Part shown: positions 1 through 6,948 of the stretch, one piece after another
How positions within the stretch are numbered: the stretch's first letter is position 1
Layout of the letters: the number at the start of each line of letters is the position of its first letter
NCBI GenBank assembly: GCA_002421915.1
Contig: DISA01000095.1
Location: 1-13,402, forward strand
Direction: 5' to 3'
DNA length: 13,402 nucleotides
From: Gallionellaceae bacterium UBA6222
GTDB taxonomy: Bacteria > Pseudomonadota > Gammaproteobacteria > Burkholderiales > Gallionellaceae
Notes under the pieces: generated by a model
Database searches by the model: none
What the model was told of the DNA's origin: nothing
Seen by the model: the letters and a program-made list of their open reading frames with translations, nothing else
Program-made: the position numbers and the translations under genes

Positions 1-836
1 TGGTTCGGCCACAGCTGCTCGGGCAAGTCCTGGTATCCGTATTTCGCTTCAAAGATATGATTGCCGCCGCGGAACGCCAGTCCCAGCGTATGGTTGCGCG
101 TGTCGTAGGCGGTTGATCCGACCTCGTTGAGTGGCAGGGTGTGGCCGGGACGGCCGGTGAAGTAGGGATCGTTGCCTGCCCCGAAAATGTTTTGCTTGAA
201 GTCGCCACCGGCATCGTAATTGTCGGATTTCGCGATGCCGCCGGTGTAGGAAATATTGAAGCTCTCGGTCGCGAGGGTGGCGGCCAGGTTCCCGCCCATG
301 GCATCGCCGTTGCTGCGGTAGAATGCGCCGACTTCACCACTGGAAATGCTGCCCTCGCCGGGTGCGGCAAACACGGGGGCGAGTGTCTCAGCGATGATCG
401 AACCGCCGATGCTGTCGCCGCCGACGCTGACGGGGGCAAGGCCGGCGTAGACCTTGATCGAGCCGACCTGCGAGGGATCCAGATACGACAGTGCCGGGTT
501 CATGTGGTTGGGGCAGGCGGAGAGCAGGTCCATGCCGTCGACCTTGACACGCAAGCGGTCGTCGGCGAGGCCATGGATCGACGGCAGGCTGGAAACGCCG
601 CCGGCACCGTAGAGGCTCACGCCCGGTACGTCGCGCAAAAGGCTGGCGCTGTCGCTGGTGGCCGCGCGGGTCGCCGCGAGGTCGGCGGCGTCAAGGACGG
701 CGCTGGCAGCCGGCGCGGTGTCTGCATCGCGCGTGGCGCTGACATTGACTTCCGGCAACGAGTCTTCCGCCGCTTGCGCCGATGAACCTAATGCCAGTGC
801 CACGGCCACCACACTCAATTTTATTTTCATCCTCAT
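1..836 (-). CDS. TonB-dependent copper receptor (OprC/NosA-like), N-terminal part, cut by the left window edge
   Basis: This is an outer-membrane receptor that probably takes up copper with TonB energy. About 278 residues are visible: a signal peptide ending near AQA (residues 20-22), a possible TonB box (LPEVNVSA, about 27-34), then the plug domain (LLRDVPGVSLYG, SIHGLADDRLRVKVDGM) and the start of the barrel. The plug has ACPNHMNPALSY with Cys108 and Met112, which matches the CxxxM copper-ligand motif of Pseudomonas OprC and NosA. The HxM partner expected in the barrel is outside the window. ATG at 836 is chosen because GGGAGG (850-845) sits 8 bases upstream; in-frame ATGs at 842 and 830 are alternatives. 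The gene is divergent from the RegB-like kinase gene. Receptor class is certain; copper as substrate is inferred from the motif. Confidence 0.85.
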   Translation of the reverse strand, partial: MRMKIKLSVVAVALALGSSAQAAEDSLPEVNVSATRDADTAPAASAVLDAADLAATRAATSDSASLLRDVPGVSLYGAGGVSSLPSIHGLADDRLRVKVDGMDLLSACPNHMNPALSYLDPSQVGSIKVYAGLAPVSVGGDSIGGSIIAETLAPVFAAPGEGSISSGEVGAFYRSNGDAMGGNLAATLATESFNISYTGGIAKSDNYDAGGDFKQNIFGAGNDPYFTGRPGHTLPLNEVGSTAYDTRNHTLGLAFRGGNHIFEAKYGYQDLPEQLWPN

Positions 837-870
837 GCTCATATCCTCCCAAGGGTTTTCGTTCACAAAA

Positions 871-899
871 ATAATAGATTCATATTCGAAGCATGATTC
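871..899 (-). promoter_or_regulatory. Candidate promoter for the TonB-dependent receptor
   Basis: On the minus strand TATTAT (876-871) resembles a -10 box, and GAATCA (899-894) lies 17 bases upstream at the -35 position but is a poor match. The -35 falls in the right arm of the palindrome. Transcription would start near 864, giving a short leader before the GGGAGG ribosome binding site at 850-845. The weak -35 would suit an activated or regulated promoter. Confidence 0.3.
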
Positions 900-902
900 T
901 AT
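874..902. promoter_or_regulatory. 29-bp imperfect palindrome, candidate operator between divergent genes
   Basis: The left arm ATAGATTCAT (874-883) and right arm ATGATTCTAT (893-902) are reverse complements at 9 of 10 positions, with a 9-base centre. It lies in an AT-rich island inside GC-rich DNA, midway between the receptor start (836) and the kinase start (977). It overlaps possible promoter elements on both strands, as expected for a dimeric regulator controlling both genes. It does not match the FNR consensus (TTGAT-N4-ATCAA) or a good Fur box. The binding protein is unknown. Confidence 0.5.
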
Positions 903-905
903 AAA
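877..905 (+). promoter_or_regulatory. Candidate promoter for the regB/regA pair
   Basis: TATAAA (900-905) is a fair -10 box, with GATTCA (877-882) 17 bases upstream inside the left palindrome arm. It mirrors the candidate promoter on the other strand, so the two would share one operator and compete for RNA polymerase. Another -10-like hexamer, TAGAAT (964-969), sits just before the kinase ATG and would give a nearly leaderless transcript. I cannot choose between them from sequence alone. Confidence 0.3.
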
Positions 906-976
906 ATTTTCCCGGCGCAACCCTGCGGCATTTTGTCGCACGCCAGTAACGGCGGGCTTCCGGTAGAATCCGCACC

Positions 977-2377
977 ATGCACGCCTCCCTCCTTGCCACC
1001 CAGACCGGGCACTCACATCTGCGCCGCCTCATGCTGCTGCGCAACGCGGCGATCCTCGCGCAAGTGACCGCGCTGCTCTTCGCATACCGTTTTGTCAGCC
1101 AGTCCTTCGACTGGCTGCCCATGCTTGTCACTGTCGGCCTGCTGGGGCTCGTCAACACCCTGACCTGGTGGCGGTTGACGCGCGACTATCCGGTGGGCAA
1201 CCTGGAACTGTTTGCGCAGTTGTCACTGGACGTGCTCGCCCTGACCGTGCTGCTCTACTACAGTGGCGGCTCGACCAACCCCTTCATCTCGTTTTATCTG
1301 CTGCCGCTGGTGCTGGCGGCGGCCACGCTGCCACGCCGGCACACTTGGGCCATGGCCGCACTGACGGTGAGTTGTTACAGCCTGCTGATGCTGTGGCATG
1401 TGCCGTTACCCCTTGTCGGCCATGCACAGCACGGTCCGCAAATGTCCCAGACACTAACGCCGATTGATCACGCCCGGCATCTGGCACAGCCGGAACTGGC
1501 GGATGACGATTACTGCCGCGCACCGGCGGAAGACTCGCCGCTCCCGGTCGAGGCGGCCGCCAGCACCGCGCCACCGGTCGATGACGCATTCGGCACCCAC
1601 GTGCTGGGCATGTGGCTGGGCTTTGTCATCAGCGCAGTCGTGATTGCCTATTTCGCGGTGGAAATGGCGGCGGCGATCCGCCTGCGCGAGGCCCAGCTCA
1701 ACCGTTTGCGCGAAGAGACGCTGCGCAACGAGCGCATTGTTTCACTCGGCACGCTGGCCGCCAGTGCCGCGCACGAGATGGGCACGCCGCTGTCCACCAT
1801 GGCAGTGGTCATCGGCGAGATGCGCAACGACTGCCGCTCACCGGAGCAGAAGGAAAATTTGTCACTGCTCGATGATCAGGTAAAGAACTGCAAACGCATC
1901 CTCGATACCCTCATCCGCCAGGCGCAGGAAGTCCCGCATGAAGTGAGCATCGACAGTTTCATTCCCGATGTGCTGGATGAATGGCAGTTGCTGCGCCCCG
2001 CCGTGCACTACCGCTATCAAGTCACAGGCTCACCCCCTGCGCCACAACTGCGCGGTGATCCCGCCCTGCGCGCCGCGCTGCTGAATCTTTTCAACAACGC
2101 GGCAGATGCCTCACCGGACGAAATGGACATCCTGCTGCACTGGGACGACAAGCACACCGTGCTGGAGATTCGTGACCACGGCCCCGGCCTCACCCCGGAA
2201 GCCGCCGCACGCGCCGGTGCCGCTTTTTTCACCACCAAACAGGAGGGGCGCGGACTGGGATTGTTCCTGGCCAATGCCACCCTGGAACATCTGGGCGGCA
2301 GCGTGCGCCTGTTCAACCGGGAAGGCGGCGGTGCAACCACCGAAGTCATTCTGCCCTGCCACAAGACAAACGCGTGA
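977..2377 (+). CDS. regB: RegB/PrrB/ActS-family membrane sensor histidine kinase
   Basis: This is an inner-membrane redox sensor kinase, paired with the RegA-like regulator 7 bases downstream. Residues 20-145 form hydrophobic membrane segments. GGSTNPF (97-103) is one change from the RegB quinone-binding heptapeptide GGATNPF. A last membrane segment (about 208-228) leads to the H-box AAHEMGTPL with phospho-acceptor His266. Cys305 lies 39 residues after His266, close to the spacing of the redox Cys265 from His225 in RegB. The ATP domain shows an N box (NLFNNAADAS, 370-379), DHGPGL (400-405) and GRGLGLFLAN (424-433). Residues about 146-206, the loop before the last membrane segment, are unusually long and rich in Pro, Ala, Asp and His. 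No clear Shine-Dalgarno sequence precedes ATG 977. The family call is strong; quinone sensing is inferred from the motif. Confidence 0.92.
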   Translation: MHASLLATQTGHSHLRRLMLLRNAAILAQVTALLFAYRFVSQSFDWLPMLVTVGLLGLVNTLTWWRLTRDYPVGNLELFAQLSLDVLALTVLLYYSGGSTNPFISFYLLPLVLAAATLPRRHTWAMAALTVSCYSLLMLWHVPLPLVGHAQHGPQMSQTLTPIDHARHLAQPELADDDYCRAPAEDSPLPVEAAASTAPPVDDAFGTHVLGMWLGFVISAVVIAYFAVEMAAAIRLREAQLNRLREETLRNERIVSLGTLAASAAHEMGTPLSTMAVVIGEMRNDCRSPEQKENLSLLDDQVKNCKRILDTLIRQAQEVPHEVSIDSFIPDVLDEWQLLRPAVHYRYQVTGSPPAPQLRGDPALRAALLNLFNNAADASPDEMDILLHWDDKHTVLEIRDHGPGLTPEAAARAGAAFFTTKQEGRGLGLFLANATLEHLGGSVRLFNREGGGATTEVILPCHKTNA

Positions 2378-2384
2378 GACGCCC

Positions 2385-2918
2385 ATGAATGACTTGCCGA
2401 CCTTGCTGCTGGTCGATGACGATGACACTTTCCGCGGTGTCCTGAAACGCGCGCTGGCGAAGCGCGGTTACACGGTGGAAAGCACAGACAGCGTGGAGAA
2501 CGCATTGCCGCTGGCCGAAGTGAATCCGCCCGAATACGCGGTGATCGACCTCAAGATGCACGGCGCGTCCGGCCTAGTGCTGGTGCAGCGCCTGCACGAA
2601 CTCGACCCCAACACGCGCATCGTGATGCTGACCGGCTATGCCAGCATCGCGACTGCGGTGGAGGCAATCAAACTGGGCGCGACCCAGTATCTGTCCAAAC
2701 CGGCCAACGCTGACGAGATCGTCGCCGCTTTCGGCCACCAGGCCAATCCTGACAGCGCGTTCGATGCACAACCTGCCACGGTCGAACGCCTGGAATGGGA
2801 ACACATCAACCGCGTGCTGCAGGAACAAAATGGCAACATCTCGGCCACCGCGCGCCTGCTCAACATGCACCGCCGCACCCTGCAACGAAAGCTCAATAAA
2901 AACCCTGCGAAAAAATAG
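2385..2918 (+). CDS. regA: RegA/PrrA/ActR-family response regulator with Fis-type HTH
   Basis: This is a 177-residue DNA-binding response regulator, the normal RegA length. The receiver domain has the acidic cluster at 11-14, phospho-acceptor Asp55 in AVIDLKM, Thr83 and Lys105 in YLSKP. A short Pro-containing linker (about 121-132) leads to a Fis-type helix-turn-helix (134-170) with the family signature LNMHRRTLQRKL. The frame is open upstream into regB, but ATG 2385 gives the RegA N-terminus (TLLLVDDDD) and follows the kinase stop by 7 bases, so the two should be cotranscribed. Known RegA proteins control respiratory, carbon- and nitrogen-fixation genes under redox change; the targets here are unknown, with the divergent copper receptor an obvious candidate. 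Confidence 0.92.
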   Translation: MNDLPTLLLVDDDDTFRGVLKRALAKRGYTVESTDSVENALPLAEVNPPEYAVIDLKMHGASGLVLVQRLHELDPNTRIVMLTGYASIATAVEAIKLGATQYLSKPANADEIVAAFGHQANPDSAFDAQPATVERLEWEHINRVLQEQNGNISATARLLNMHRRTLQRKLNKNPAKK

Positions 2919-2928
2919 CTCAAGCGGC

Positions 2929-2934
2929 TAAAAT
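2929..2934 (+). promoter_or_regulatory. Candidate -10 box for the HDOD gene
   Basis: TAAAAT stands just after the regA stop in the context CGGCTAAAATCGCGG, a -10 arrangement often seen ahead of betaproteobacterial genes. There is no good -35 at 16-18 bases. Transcription would begin near 2941, and AGAGG (2952-2956) could be the ribosome binding site for ATG 2966. It is a weak call. Confidence 0.25.
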
Positions 2935-2965
2935 CGCGGCATCACTCCCCAAGAGGCAAGTTCAC

Positions 2966-3826
2966 ATGAGCACCCCCATCGATCTGCGCCAGGCTTTGTG
3001 CAACCTGCAGGACTTGCCCGCCTTTCCGGTCATCGCGCAAAAGCTGCTCTCACTCAAGCTGGATACCGAGCAGGGTGAGCAGCAGATGATGTTGCTGATC
3101 GCGCAGGATCCGCTGATTTCGGCACGCCTTATCGGCCTCGCCAACTCACCGTTGCTTGGCACCTCGCGCAAAATCATCTCGGTGAACGAGGCGGCCGTAA
3201 TGCTCGGGCTCACCCGCGTCAAATCGGTTGCCACCGGTATCGCCGTCATGTCATTGACCAGCCAACCCATCGGGCGCTTCGATCCACAAGAGCTGTGGTT
3301 GCACAGCATGTGCGTTGCGTTTGCCATGCTGCCCGTGGTGCGCGCCATGCCGCCGGCCAAACGCCCGCCCGACGACCTGATTTTCCTGGCCGGCATGTTG
3401 CACGACATCGGCTATCTGGCCCTGGCTTATCTGGACCCGCAACGCAGCGATGATCTGCACACGCGGCTGGCCATCGAAACGGAACGGCTGGCCATCGAAG
3501 TAGAGCGTGATTTACTGGAAATTACCCACGACGAATTGGGTGCTGAACTCGCCAGACACTGGAACCTTCCGGAGCAGCTCGTTGCCGCGATACGCTGCCA
3601 CCACGTGCTTGATGCGCAGGACGCGGAAGAAATACTCCCGTTGGCGCACATCATCCACATCACCGAAAAATTGATCCCCCTGAACGGCCTGTACGAGCCG
3701 GTCGGACGCGAAGTCACTGCAGAAGAATGGATCGCGCTGGGCATCGACCCCGGCATGGCTGACCAGATCACCGCCCAGGCTCAAGAACAGGCTGAGCAGG
3801 CAGTCCAATGCGCCATCACCGGTTAG
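2966..3826 (+). CDS. HDOD-domain protein
   Basis: This is a 286-residue soluble protein made mainly of one HDOD domain (about 13-213). The start of the domain is typical: LQDLPAFPVIAQKLLSL, then ISARLIGLANSPLLG (51-65) and SVNEAAVMLGLTRVKS (72-87). It keeps LAGMLHDIGYLAL with His146-Asp147, and His188 and His212-His213 in the C-terminal helices, so some HD-phosphohydrolase residues survive. HDOD proteins usually lack enzyme activity and act as signalling or scaffold modules, often in motility, cyclic-di-GMP or stress control. There is no GGDEF, EAL or receiver domain attached, and the tail after 240 is short and Gln/Glu/Ala-rich. It stands between the regBA pair and the cell-wall cluster with gaps on both sides, so it is probably its own unit. 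A specific role cannot be given. Confidence 0.85.
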   Translation: MSTPIDLRQALCNLQDLPAFPVIAQKLLSLKLDTEQGEQQMMLLIAQDPLISARLIGLANSPLLGTSRKIISVNEAAVMLGLTRVKSVATGIAVMSLTSQPIGRFDPQELWLHSMCVAFAMLPVVRAMPPAKRPPDDLIFLAGMLHDIGYLALAYLDPQRSDDLHTRLAIETERLAIEVERDLLEITHDELGAELARHWNLPEQLVAAIRCHHVLDAQDAEEILPLAHIIHITEKLIPLNGLYEPVGREVTAEEWIALGIDPGMADQITAQAQEQAEQAVQCAITG

Positions 3827-4020
3827 CGGGCTGTCGCACCGAGGCCGACTGTAAAACATTTAAACCATCCCCGGCCATGGATGAGCCCAGACAAGTCTTC
3901 AGATTATGCCGGGTTGATGTTTCAGCCCAATAGCGATGCAGGCATGAGGGTTGTTCGTATTTTATCTGTGGCTCAACCGCTCTTTTCTCGATCATCAGTG
4001 CACTCCTATTCCCCACCCTT

Positions 4021-5151
4021 ATGAAGCTCTTCCTGCCACTGTTACTCGCCCTATCGGGTCTGCTCACCCCCGCCCAGGCACTGCCGACGGAACCGCAATT
4101 GGCCGGCAAGGCATATATGCTCTACGACTTCAGCAGCCAGCAAATACTGGTCGAGCACAACGCAAATGAACGCGTGGCTCCGGGGGCACTGACCAAGTTG
4201 ATGACCGCCTATCTGGTGTTCGGCGCGTTGCGCGACGGCAATCTTTCCCTGCGCCGGCAAGTCACCCCCACCCAATATGCCCTGCGTTTGCAAAGCAAGG
4301 AGCCGCGCATGTTTCTGCAGGCCGGGCAGGAGGTGACGGTGGATGACCTGCTGCATGGCTTGATCGTGCAATCGGCCAACGATGCCGCACGCGTGCTGGC
4401 AGAGGCGGTCGCCCATCACGAGCTTGCGTTTGCCGATCTGATGAATGCCGAGGCCAGAAGGCTCGAGATGCGTGATACCCATTTCGTCAATGCCAGCGGC
4501 GTCGATGAGGCAGGGCACTACAGCAGCGCGCACGATCTCATGCTGCTGGCGACAGCGCTGCTGCGCGATTTTCCAGACCTCATTCCCAGGTACGCCCGGC
4601 GCCAATACACTTACAACGGCATCGAGCAATACAACGCCAACCGTTTGCTGTGGCTGGACCCGCACGTGGATGGGCTGCAAGCCGCCCAGGTCGACGGGCT
4701 GGGATTTTCCCTCATCACCAGCGCCCAACGCGGGCAGCGCCGCCTGCTCGCGCTGGTCATCGGTGCGGCAACAGCGGGGCTGCGTGATAGTGCGAGCCAG
4801 CGCCTGTTGAACCACGGTTTTCGCGAGTACGAAGCCATCCTGCTCTACCGCAGCCAGCAGCCGGTTAAAGCCATGCGGGTATGGAAAGGCACGGCAGACC
4901 AGCTCGACATCGGCTTTGTCGCCGACCGCTACGTGACCATTCCCGCCGGCGCGCGCGAGCGCTTGAGCGCCCGGCTGGAAACGCTGGAGCCGCTGGTCGC
5001 CCCCGTCAACCGCGAACAACAGGTCGGTATCCTGCATCTGGCGCTGGATGGCAAGCCTTGGCTCGACGCACCGGTGGTAGCATTGCAGCGTGTGCCGCTG
5101 GCAAACGTGTTTGCGCGCGGCGTCGATACAATCCGTTTGCTGTTCAGATAA
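4021..5151 (+). CDS. DacC/PBP5-family protein lacking the catalytic Ser and KTG motif (probable pseudoenzyme)
   Basis: The fold is that of a D-alanyl-D-alanine carboxypeptidase (peptidase S11), 376 residues, the normal length. It has a signal peptide (1-20, cut after AQA), the S11 domain (about 25-260), a PBP5-type C-terminal beta domain (about 275-360) and an amphipathic membrane-binding tail. The catalytic motifs are broken: where the family has P-A-S-L-T-K this protein has P-G-A-L-T-K, so Ser is Ala56 (GCA, 4186-4188) while Lys59 stays. SxN is kept as Ser118-Ala-Asn120. Where the family has VDG-x-KTG-HT it reads VDG-L-QAA-QV, with Gln220-Ala221-Ala222 (4678-4686) in place of KTG and no change in spacing. 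Peptidase activity and penicillin acylation should be lost. ATG 4021 has no Shine-Dalgarno sequence, but no other in-frame start would keep the signal peptide. It heads the dat-ybeD-lipB cluster. Confidence 0.9.
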   Translation: MKLFLPLLLALSGLLTPAQALPTEPQLAGKAYMLYDFSSQQILVEHNANERVAPGALTKLMTAYLVFGALRDGNLSLRRQVTPTQYALRLQSKEPRMFLQAGQEVTVDDLLHGLIVQSANDAARVLAEAVAHHELAFADLMNAEARRLEMRDTHFVNASGVDEAGHYSSAHDLMLLATALLRDFPDLIPRYARRQYTYNGIEQYNANRLLWLDPHVDGLQAAQVDGLGFSLITSAQRGQRRLLALVIGAATAGLRDSASQRLLNHGFREYEAILLYRSQQPVKAMRVWKGTADQLDIGFVADRYVTIPAGARERLSARLETLEPLVAPVNREQQVGILHLALDGKPWLDAPVVALQRVPLANVFARGVDTIRLLFR

Positions 5152-5158
5152 GGAGGTG
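5150..5158 (+). promoter_or_regulatory. Strong ribosome binding site for dat, overlapping the dacC-like stop codon
   Basis: AAGGAGGTG is a full-strength anti-16S match whose first two bases are the end of the upstream TAA stop (5149-5151). GGAGG ends 6 bases before ATG 5163. It fixes the dat start, since the frame is open further upstream inside the previous gene, and it suggests translational coupling. Confidence 0.8.
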
Positions 5159-5162
5159 TGCG

Positions 5163-6017
5163 ATGACCATCTATTTCAACGGTAGCTTCATGCCCATCGA
5201 ACATGCAAAGGTGCCGGTGCTGGATCGCGGTTTCATCTTCGGCGACGGTGTGTATGAAGTCATCCCGGTCTATTCGCGCCGCGCCTTCCGCCTGCGCGAA
5301 CACCTGGCTCGGTTGCAGCACAGCCTGGACGGCATCCAGTTGCCCAATCCGCACACGGAGGATGAATGGGTCGCCATCCTCACCGAGCTGATCGCACGCA
5401 ACACGCTGGAAGACCAATACCTGTACCTGCACATTACGCGCGGCGTGGCGCCGCGCGACCACGCCTTCCCCAATCCGCCGGTGGCGCCCACTGTATTCGC
5501 CATGAGCAACCCGCTCGTGCATCCGCCCGCCGCGCTGTTGCAAAGCGGCGTCGCCTGCATCACCGCGCAGGACAACCGCTGGCTGCGCTGCGACATCAAG
5601 GCCATCGCGCTGCTGCCCAATGTGTTGTTGCGCCAGTCTGCCGTCACCGCCGGCTGTGCCGAGGCCATCCTGATCCGCGACGACAGCTTCCTCACCGAAG
5701 GCGCGGCCAGCAACATCTTCGTGGTCAGGGACGGCGTGCTGCTGGCGCCGCCGAAGGACAACCTGATGCTGCCGGGCATCACTTACGATGTGCTGCTCGA
5801 ACTTGCCGCCGCCAACGGCATCCCGCACTTGGTGCGCCGCATCCTGAAGGAAGAATTGTTCAGCGCGGACGAGTTATTGCTGACTTCTTCCACGCGCGAA
5901 GTGCTCGCCGTCACCACCCTCGACGGCAAGGCGGTCGGCGACGGCAGACCGGGTGCGATGTTCACCAGAATGTATGAGCTGTATCAGACCTTCAAGCGCG
6001 AGGTGATGCGCAAATGA
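5163..6017 (+). CDS. dat: D-amino acid aminotransferase (fold-type IV, PLP)
   Basis: This is a 284-residue cytoplasmic class-IV aminotransferase, which moves an amino group between D-amino acids and 2-oxo acids, such as D-alanine plus 2-oxoglutarate to pyruvate plus D-glutamate. The PLP-binding lysine is Lys146 in CDIKAIALLPNV, and Glu179 is in LTEGAASNIF. Tyr31 (GDGVYEV), Arg98 and His100 (APRDH) sit at the numbers of the carboxylate-binding residues of Bacillus D-amino acid aminotransferase, which favours D-substrates over branched-chain L-amino acids (IlvE) or aminodeoxychorismate (PabC). It follows the DacC-like gene and overlaps ybeD by four bases (ATGA). It could supply D-glutamate or recycle D-alanine released from the wall. 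The family call is firm; exact substrates are inferred. Confidence 0.9.
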   Translation: MTIYFNGSFMPIEHAKVPVLDRGFIFGDGVYEVIPVYSRRAFRLREHLARLQHSLDGIQLPNPHTEDEWVAILTELIARNTLEDQYLYLHITRGVAPRDHAFPNPPVAPTVFAMSNPLVHPPAALLQSGVACITAQDNRWLRCDIKAIALLPNVLLRQSAVTAGCAEAILIRDDSFLTEGAASNIFVVRDGVLLAPPKDNLMLPGITYDVLLELAAANGIPHLVRRILKEELFSADELLLTSSTREVLAVTTLDGKAVGDGRPGAMFTRMYELYQTFKREVMRK

Positions 6018-6283
6018 ACGAAGCAGAAGCCTCGCTGATCAATTACCCGTGTGACTTCCCGCTCAAGGTGTTCGGTTTCACCGAGCCGGGCCTGACCGAA
6101 GCCATCGCGCGGGTGGTGCGCGCGCATGCGCCGGACTTCGATGCCGCCTCAATCACCACGCGCCCCAGCAGCACCGGGCGCTACCTCAGTCTCACCTGCA
6201 CCGTGCGCGCCACCTCGCGCGAACAGCTCGACAATCTGTACCGCGACCTGTCATCGCATCCAATGGTCAAGATGGTGTTATGA
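6014..6283 (+). CDS. ybeD: YbeD family protein (DUF493)
   Basis: This is an 89-residue soluble protein of the DUF493/YbeD family, which folds like the ACT-type regulatory domain of D-3-phosphoglycerate dehydrogenase. Recognisable parts are the start LINYPCDFPLKVFGF (8-22), then FTEAIARVV-type helix (27-36), SSTGRYLSLTCTVRATS (52-68) and the ending LSSHPMVKMVL. It overlaps dat by ATGA (6014-6017) and lipB by ATGA (6280-6283), so it is translated as part of the cluster. The gene is commonly found between a dacA/dat-type gene and lipB in proteobacteria. A link to lipoate formation is suggested only by that position, and no biochemical activity is established. Confidence 0.9.
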   Translation: MNEAEASLINYPCDFPLKVFGFTEPGLTEAIARVVRAHAPDFDAASITTRPSSTGRYLSLTCTVRATSREQLDNLYRDLSSHPMVKMVL

Positions 6284-6942
6284 ATTCCCATCCGCCGCTG
6301 CATATCCGCGCCCTCGGCCTGGTCGAATACGAACCGACCTGGCGCGCCATGCAGCGCTTCACCGCCGCGCGCACGCGCGACACGGCGGATGAAATATGGC
6401 TGGTGCAGCACCCGCCGACTTACACACTGGGACAGGCCGGCAAGCCGGAACATCTGCTGCAGGCGACCACGATCCCGGTGGTCAAAATTGATCGCGGCGG
6501 GCAGATCACCTACCACGGCCCCGGCCAAATCGTCGCCTACCTGCTGCTCGATCTGCACCGCTGGCAGATCAACGTGCGCGAGCTGGTGCGCCTGATGGAA
6601 CACGCGGTGATCGGTGTGCTGGCGGAACATGGAATAAAAGCAAGGGGACGCACAGATGCCCCCGGTGTATACGTCGAAGATGCGAAGATCGCCGCACTCG
6701 GTCTGAAGATCAAAAACGGCTGCTGCTACCACGGCCTGTCGTTCAATGTGGATATGGACATGACACCGTTTGCCAACATCAATCCCTGCGGCTATCACGG
6801 GCTGCGCGTCACGCAGTGTATTGAACTTGGCATCACCGTGCCGCTGGAAGAATTGCAGGCCGAACTGACGCAGAACCTGGTGCACGGCTTGCAGCGCCAT
6901 CTGGCGGAGCGATATGCCCTGCCGGGCAATCAGCCGAATTAA
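6280..6942 (+). CDS. lipB: Octanoyl-[acyl-carrier-protein] transferase LipB
   Basis: LipB moves the octanoyl group from acyl carrier protein to lipoyl domains of enzymes such as pyruvate dehydrogenase and the glycine cleavage H protein, the first step of lipoate synthesis. The 220-residue protein shows the signature RGGQITYHGPGQIVAY (72-87), catalytic Lys136 in DAKIAALGLKI and catalytic Cys170 in INPCGYHG, which correspond to Lys135 and Cys169 of E. coli LipB. Its start overlaps the ybeD stop. LipA, the sulfur-inserting partner often next to it, is not here: the next gene is on the other strand and flagellar, so lipB ends its transcript at the large inverted repeat 6 bases after its stop. Confidence 0.95.
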   Translation: MNSHPPLHIRALGLVEYEPTWRAMQRFTAARTRDTADEIWLVQHPPTYTLGQAGKPEHLLQATTIPVVKIDRGGQITYHGPGQIVAYLLLDLHRWQINVRELVRLMEHAVIGVLAEHGIKARGRTDAPGVYVEDAKIAALGLKIKNGCCYHGLSFNVDMDMTPFANINPCGYHGLRVTQCIELGITVPLEELQAELTQNLVHGLQRHLAERYALPGNQPN

Positions 6943-6948
6943 AACCCT

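Noticed and set aside
874..902. FNR or Fur box as the identity of the palindrome
   Set aside because: The half-sites do not contain TTGAT/ATCAA at FNR spacing and match the GATAAT-type Fur pattern poorly, so I left the regulator unnamed.
2106..2384. Upstream extension of the regA reading frame into regB
   Set aside because: The RegA family begins close to the first acidic cluster. ATG 2385 gives the normal 177-residue length, and the extension only overlaps the kinase ATP domain in another frame.
3827..4020. Possible small gene or clear promoter in the gap before the DacC-like gene
   Set aside because: Short open frames there have no ribosome binding site or family resemblance, and no convincing -35/-10 pair or strong hairpin is visible.
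4051..5037. Long open frame on the minus strand opposite the DacC-like gene
   Set aside because: The plus strand encodes a recognisable S11-family protein with signal peptide and conserved blocks. The antisense frame shows no family pattern and is expected from GC-rich codon use.
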